This document shows positions 58,288 through 64,000 of a stretch of DNA of 64,000 nt, in pieces. Under the pieces are notes generated by a model. That model searched no databases. It worked only from the letters and a program-made list of their open reading frames with translations, and had not been told where the DNA came from. Within the stretch, counting starts at the first letter, position 1, and every line of letters starts with the position of its first letter. Made by a program: the position numbers and the translations under genes. Source of the DNA: Serripes groenlandicus (Eukaryota > Mollusca > Bivalvia > Cardiida > Cardiidae); NCBI GenBank assembly GCA_031761405.1, contig JASEVX010000017.1, positions 9,859,675 to 9,923,674 of the forward strand. The letters are read 5' to 3'.

Positions 58288-59521
58288 AGCTCGACTATTC
58301 GAAGAATATGAGAGCTTTACTACTCGCCCCGGCGTCGGCGTCGGCGTCTCCGTCTCCGTCGGCGTCCGGTTAAAGTGTTAGGGCAAGTTGGGATTTTCAT
58401 TCATAAGTATTTGTGCTAGGGCTTTCATTTTTGGAATATAGTTACATCTTATACCGTTCTTCACATTGAACGCTAAAGATGCTGAGTGTGACCTTCCTTT
58501 TTGTTTGTTCTCAATAAGTACTTGTGCTAGGGCTTTCATATTTGGAATATAATTACATCTAATACCTTTCTTTATATTGTATCCTGAAGATTCTGAGTTT
58601 TACCTTCTTTTTGGGGTAAAAGACATGATTTTGGGTGGTTAAAGTTTTAGGGCAAGTTGGCATTTTCATTTAATTTTTTAATTTTTCTCTATAAGAATTT
58701 GTGCTAGGGCTTTAATATTTAGAATATAGTTACATCTTATACCTTTCTTCACATTGAATGCTGAAGATGCTGAGTGTGACCTTCTTTTTGGGGTAAAAAA
58801 CATGATTTTCGGTTAAAGTTTTGGGGCAAGTAGGATTTTATTTTATTTTTTTAACTTTTTCTGAATAAGTACTTGTGCTAGGGCTTTTATATTTGGAAAA
58901 TAATTACATTTTTCTAAATAAGTACTTGTGTTAGGGCTTCCATATTTGGAATATAATTACATGTAATTCCTTTCTTCACATTGTATGTTGAAGATGCTGA
59001 GTGTGACTTTTAGGGGGTAAAAAACATGATTTTTGTTTGATTTTGAGAATTTTAGATAAATTCTTAATTTTTGGTTACATTTCTTTCTAATTGTGATCAT
59101 TTATTTATCAAATATAATTCTTCAACATATCAAACGGGTTTTGCATGGTGTCAAACATTAGGAAAACCTTTTTTTAAGGTTTTGCTAATTTTGGACTCGG
59201 TCAGTTTTAACATTTGCGTTTAGCTCAACGTTAAAGTTACATCATTCAAATCACTTCATACTTCACATATTTGTTAAGGACCATCGTACAATTAGGTTAG
59301 ATAACTCCATTGTATCCTACATATGGAGTAATGGCCCTTGATTGACTTAGGAAATTTTATTTTTAAATTATATTTAAATGTATGTATATATCTATTCAGT
59401 TGCTTTTACATATAGAGTATATAATACGATTTAATAGTACTTACGTGCAATATAATGAAATAGTGCTTTATGTGAATAAGCGGCCTGTAGTCGAGCGCGC
59501 TGTCCTCCGACAGCTCTTGTT
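58288..59521 (+). mobile_element. Family C tandem-body element
   Basis: Start agctcgactattcgaagaat atgagagct, end gctgtcctccgacagctctt gtt. Body units of about 160-170 bp (gtgctagggctttcatattt ggaatat ... gctgagtgtgacctt). The copy 1 site near 5617-5630 (gtgtttaatttagttc) is uninterrupted. Confidence 0.82.
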
Positions 59522-59692
59522 AACTTAGTTCAAAGTGTTCAGTTATAAGGTTCCGGATACCGCACATATATATAGGTAATTGCTTGTGTGTAAACTGGTC
59601 TCTATGCGTCCACATTTTGCGGGAAGATAAGCCTCTGTTTCTTATTCTAGCATTTAAATGGGCTACAGCAATTGTGAGGTTGTGTCCTGTAA

Positions 59693-60183
59693 AGCGACCA
59701 TTTCACCATGGATTGTTTTGGTCCCGATAGTACGCGATCCTTTTTTTGGTCGATCGGCCACATTTTTGTGAAAATAGTTCGACCACTGTCGAGCACTACC
59801 CTATACCTTCGGGAGAAGATCTGGCGCGATCGACTCAGTCCTCCGAGGGTCGGGTACCGAAAAAGTGATCGGCTACTGTTTTTAAACATGTTGAAAAACA
59901 GTAGCCGATCAAACACCGTCGGCCCGTGGTCGTCCGAGGGTTCCGTCGAAGGTCCCCATGTCTCGTCGGCCCTCACTTGCACGCGAGAAGCGGGTCTCTA
60001 CCGGGCCTCGGTCGTGTACCTGCGGGTACTTGCGCGTACTTTAACTTCAATCGGGTCAAAAAAGGGGACGATTGGAGGCGATTCAGGACGACAATCGGGC
60101 CGATCAAAAAAATTGATTCATCGGGGACAATCTGGTCCAGATCGGGCCGATTGGAAAAAACAATCCATAGTGAAATGCAGCCA
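59693..60183. mobile_element. Harbinger-like MITE, 491 bp
   Basis: Terminal inverted repeats of about 27 bp (agcgaccatttcaccatgga and the mirror of tccatagtgaaatgcagcca), flanked by TAA on both sides; copy 1 has one TAA at 5790-5792. A subterminal hairpin gatcggctactgttttt / aaaaacagtagccgatc is at 59873-59912. TAA duplication suggests PIF/Harbinger. The long open frames across it are not genes. Confidence 0.85.
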
Positions 60184-60460
60184 TAATCGGACCAACGCCG
60201 GGTACTCCGAACGAAGAATCTCATCTTCCAATTCACGTATGGCTCTTTCTTGTACTGTACATGTATTTTTAAGCGTGCTTTATACGGCCAATCTCGACAA
60301 ATGCCTAAATATGATAATATTGTATCGTCTTCAAGGGCGATAAAGCCAGGAGCTGAGTACTAGGATAAAGTTCTAAGCACATTTGAAGTTGCACCAAGTC
60401 GAACCGTTTGTCACAATTCATAGCACGTCATCGGCTCCAAGAAGCGAGATATACTTATTG

Positions 60461-60865
60461 TTAATCAGATGGGTGCTTTAAAAAATCAATTAGTTCATGT
60501 GACCACACTATACGTTCTTGGGACTGTCGGACCGAAACGAAGGTTTCGAAGTCAGAAAGCATCTGAAAGCAGTTCGTATTTCGTATGCTCCCAGAAACGA
60601 TCGAATGCCATTCACGGTTTCGGGACGGGAACATTAGGATGAAGTGGCAACGCGATGCGGATAGAAGACTTCCGTTTGACCAAATCCAACCGAGAATCGT
60701 CGTGCACAAGGGACAATTTATAGTCATATGAGCGGACAAACGAATATTACTCTTGCGCAATAAATTAAAATCCTCTACGCTTATCACTCGGTCGGCGGCG
60801 GAATCTTTTAAATGTGTTGTTACTTCCTCAAAAAAATGAACCAGGTGACCAGCTTTTCCGCTCAT
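60461..60865 (-). other. Unrecognised 134-codon open frame
   Basis: Open from ATG at 60865 to a stop at 60461 on the minus strand, with balanced composition, in an otherwise AT-rich region. It has no signal peptide, no clear domain and no obvious relation to nearby repeats. It could be a piece of a decayed element or chance. I do not assign a function. Confidence 0.25.
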
Positions 60866-60977
60866 GCTAGTGGTACTTTTTCCTGCAGCACTTTCAGGGC
60901 TTTGATTAAGTCTTTCGACCGGGCGACGAATGGGTTGAATAATAATTTACCTGCTTTAATCTGATATCATGACAGTA

Positions 60978-61195
60978 TTACCCTTTCCACATGAAATAAA
61001 TCTGCAGCAGAAGTATTTGAAAACATTAAAAAACAGAAGATTTCTATATATACAAGTATTGAAAAAAGTTGAAAACATTGTGGGAAAGCTAGAAACACAT
61101 GTTCATGATGAACAAATTCTCCTTTTGCAAACGTGAATGTTTAAAAGTCGACTGCTGGAGAGGCGTCAGAAAATGTCTGTATGAGGGAAAGGGTT
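60978..61195. repeat. Foldback MITE
   Basis: Ends ttaccctttccacat and atgagggaaagggtt; internal ctgcagcagaag and gtcgactgctgg. Confidence 0.78.
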
Positions 61196-61261
61196 GATAT
61201 GAATAGATAGTAATGATCGAGTACCGAACTATATAGACCAAGATTGATTTGATTTTGTTTG

Positions 61262-61456
61262 TGTTTTACGCAGCTTTCAACATTTTCTCAGTTATACTCA
61301 GGAGCCAATTGTAATGTTAACACAATACTCCTGAGCGCCAAGGAGGGCAGCCATTGCTACAATTTTTAAAAGTATTTGATACAACCCGTCCGCGGATCGA
61401 ACCCGCGACCTCCCGCATTCGAGGAAGACGCTCTACCACTACACCGCCGAAGCTGT
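61262..61456 (-). repeat. tRNA-derived SINE
   Basis: Minus-strand head cttcggcggtgtagtggtag agcgtcttcc ... gcgggttcgatccgcgg, body tggctgccctccttggcgct caggag. Best-preserved member of the family at 33187, 45118 and 45308. The head lacks a proper anticodon stem, so it is not called a tRNA gene. Confidence 0.75.
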
Positions 61457-61610
61457 TAAATAAACCAAGATAAGACGGCACACTTTTTTTTGGCGTTCGT
61501 AAAATGAAATCGAAAGCAAGAAAAATAAAGAATAATGCTTAATATTGGTTTTCATTTTGAAATGAGCACACACTAGAACAACGACCTTCGAAGCGAAGAC
61601 CTACAAGATA

Positions 61611-61843
61611 TGGTCCGTCCCGCGAGAAAATCAACATTACTCTGCTTAATGTATCGCGCAGGCTAATCCGGGCCTACACATTCTGTCTCGGGGGGGGGAT
61701 CGAGGTATAGAGTAATGATTCCTGAAAAAGAAAATCCACAGAAAAAGTGTAAGTCCAGATTAGCCTGCGCGGCATGCTTATGCTGATCTCAATAGATATA
61801 TTACGCCGAGTCCACACTGTGGGTTTTCACGCGGGACGGGTCA
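61611..61843. mobile_element. GAGCCGTCCC-type MITE
   Basis: Ends tggtccgtcccgcgagaaaa and ttttcacgcgggacgggtca with the usual internal blocks and a run of G. Confidence 0.82.
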
Positions 61844-64000
61844 TATTCAGATCAGTCTGCGGAATCGTCCTGATGAGTTAGTGGTCACCTGTGTTAAGCA
61901 GCCATTTGAAGATTAACTAAAACAGCATTTTCTTCTTAATTTGACCTTTATTAAGCAGCCACTTGTGTTCAGCAGCCACATTTTGACTCTCCCAAGTTGG
62001 ACTGTACCTCACTACACAAATACACATTCGATCGTGATTTCTATTTCAAGAAACTTCCATAAAGCAGTATCAATTTGGATCATTAGCACGATTAATGCGC
62101 AGGCAGATCTTTTCTACACATTTAATACTATCGTTAAGGTTGGTTTTCGCAGAGAACAATATGTCCCATACCTTCCCACATGAGAATGTCAACCATTTAC
62201 TTTTTAGCATATTTCCAATTTGAAAAGGGTGTGTAGATGTTAATCTATTTGAATTTTAAGCCTGGAATTGGAACCTGATTTTGTCATAACTTCATAGTTT
62301 CAGACCATCTCCTTTGCATTTTTAATTTTAATATGGATCATGTCGGGTTAAATACTAGATCATTAGTTCAAACTTAGGAGGCATTTTGTACTCGATGTTG
62401 GTAAATATTTGTCAGAATATTTTGAATTTGGTTTTTTTGTCGTATGTTTGCCTATACTTTAATCAAATAACTTCCTCGCATTGCTTATCAAAGAGAGCCA
62501 TGGTACCCAGATAAGCGTTACAGGGCCACCACGATCCCCTGTCTGGTATTAAGGTATGCTTTTTATTAAAACCTTTTTCCACACACTGACGCGCTATGAC
62601 GCCTCTTCAGAAGACGACGTTTGCAAACATTGTGGCAAAAGGATATATTATGGGTTAAACAAGGAATCGCCGGAAATGGCTTATCTCCAAAACTACACAG
62701 ATCTGTCCGCAAGCCGAGCCCCAGTAGCTGAGTCCGTAGTGACGCGGGCTCACACTCCATGGGTTGTAAGTTCGAACCTAATCTCGGCCAACTGTCTTTC
62801 AGACGTTTGAAAAAAAGCCAGTGGATTTAAGAAGGGCGTCAGGCCGAAAGCTCGAATATTTATTTACCTTTTATATATAAAATGAATGCGACAAAGTGTC
62901 ATTGGTCTTCAACCAATGGATTACAGTCTATAAAAGCAGCCAGTTGCACGTAGGTTTTTTGCGACAATGACAGTGTTGTTAAAGAAATCACCATGACTTT
63001 CTCATTTGAAGTGGTATTTGGAAAGAGTTAACACCAGACTGAAGAGAATACAATTACCTACGTAGTGATGTAATTTCCATACAACTGCCAAGACCATTAA
63101 TGTAACATAAGAGGAATAAAAATGAATCTTTCGCTAAAATATTTTAACAGTAATTCGGTTATTTCAAATTTATTAAATATTCGCCCGAGAGATTTGTTTT
63201 TAAAACGTATATAATGTAGAACAACCTTTTTTCTACCATTTACCAAAATTTCAAGAAAATCTATCGTGCAGATCTTTAGTAAATCGCAATGACGTTAAAG
63301 CTCTGTCACGCGACAAACCGTACACTGCGGAATTTAAATTGAAACGTACCAAGGGTTATTAAAATGAACTCCCGATTTTTCATTAAAATAATAAATTGTA
63401 TTCTTTTACGAAAGTGGTAAACTGTATCTATTATACTCCTTTAATTATTAAATATGTTTTATATAAACTGACTTGTCTACCGCGTTAAATCATTTTTTCA
63501 CATTCCATGTATTAGTATTAGTCTCAAACCGTCGCTTGCAGTTCTTATAGATAGATTTTATTTCACTTATTCGAATACATGTAATTCGTCATTTACATAC
63601 ATACATTTGCATAAACAAATTGATACGGGAACATCAAATAGTAATTCGATATAACATGAAGTTTTTATGATTTTACATAACCCAACATTTCTGATACGAA
63701 ATTCTTCAAACAAGAGCATCGTCAGAATTATCATGGAAGAAATTTACATTGTTAATATATTTTATTATTACTTTCCTATTTGTCATTCTATGTATTTTGT
63801 AATGTATATTCAGATAACAGTAAATACAGAATGCGTTTCTCTTTATCAAGTACAAAGCAAGTTTCAGCACTTCAAAGATTATTAGTCGCCGGGCAGAAGC
63901 CCGCGACTTCTATTTTTAATAGGTTTTCGGAAATCACATGGGAGGAGGGATTATTATTAGAAAGAAACACATTTAGATGTCTTGAACATATTACAATTGT
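61844..64000. other. Window end: sparse repeats, no gene
   Basis: A tRNA-like SINE head lies at about 62722-62790 (cagtagctgagtccgtagtg ... gtaagttcgaacctaat). 62885-62950 resembles 17505-17570 and 36280-36340. The final 45 bases match 16576-16621. The open frames here have no recognisable protein features. Confidence 0.5.

Noticed and set aside
59708..60343. 211-codon open frame as a gene
   Set aside because: It runs through a MITE from inverted end to inverted end; both strands are open and the copy 1 empty site shows that it is an insertion.
61380..61450. Functional tRNA gene on the minus strand
   Set aside because: The sequence continues into a body shared with three other SINEs in the window, and no proper anticodon arm is seen.

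Overview
This is animal nuclear DNA, most likely from a bivalve mollusc. It has an intron-rich gene with GT-AG introns, very repeat-dense AT-rich introns, tRNA-derived SINEs, LINE and tyrosine-recombinase retrotransposon remnants, and many short nonautonomous elements with tandem-repeat bodies of the kind described from bivalves. The assignment rests on repeat style and is an inference; genus and species cannot be read from the window. Nothing bacterial or viral was seen.

Two tandem copies of one protein-coding gene dominate, both on the + strand. The family is nose-resistant-to-fluoxetine (NRF-6-like): a secreted N-terminal NRF domain followed by an acyltransferase-3 multi-pass membrane domain. 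Copy 1 shows only its last two exons (1-85, 1847-1969). Copy 2 is present from signal peptide to stop in 14 exons over about 35 kb (20517-55482). Its exon phases join cleanly and would give about 1,004 residues, except for a single-base frame break inside exon 1 near 21340-21405. The last exons of the two copies differ at one synonymous base, so the duplication is young or has been homogenised.

Layout. 1-6060: end of copy 1 and its 3' flank, paralogous to 51970-60350. 7985-12545: a minus-strand DIRS/Ngaro-like retrotransposon ruin (gag-like, RNase H end, tyrosine recombinase, SGNH hydrolase) split by a 5'-truncated LINE. 13.5-20.4 kb: LINE fragments, SINEs, a MITE with a SINE inside it, and a 73-bp tandem array. 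20.5-55.5 kb: copy 2, with introns carrying a 51-bp minisatellite (about 3.5 kb), a 45-bp GC-rich minisatellite (about 1.5 kb), a 178-bp array, nested nonautonomous elements, and many copies of a roughly 250-bp inverted-repeat MITE. 55.5-64 kb: 3' flank with young insertions, several of which have an intact empty site in copy 1.

No new enzymatic or defence system is visible. The most informative content is natural-experiment structure: paired filled and empty sites that define several transposon families to the base, a shared hairpin/tandem-body/hairpin-CTTGTT architecture across unrelated families, higher-order structure in the 51-bp array, and repeat copies lying against splice acceptors of the NRF-6-like gene.
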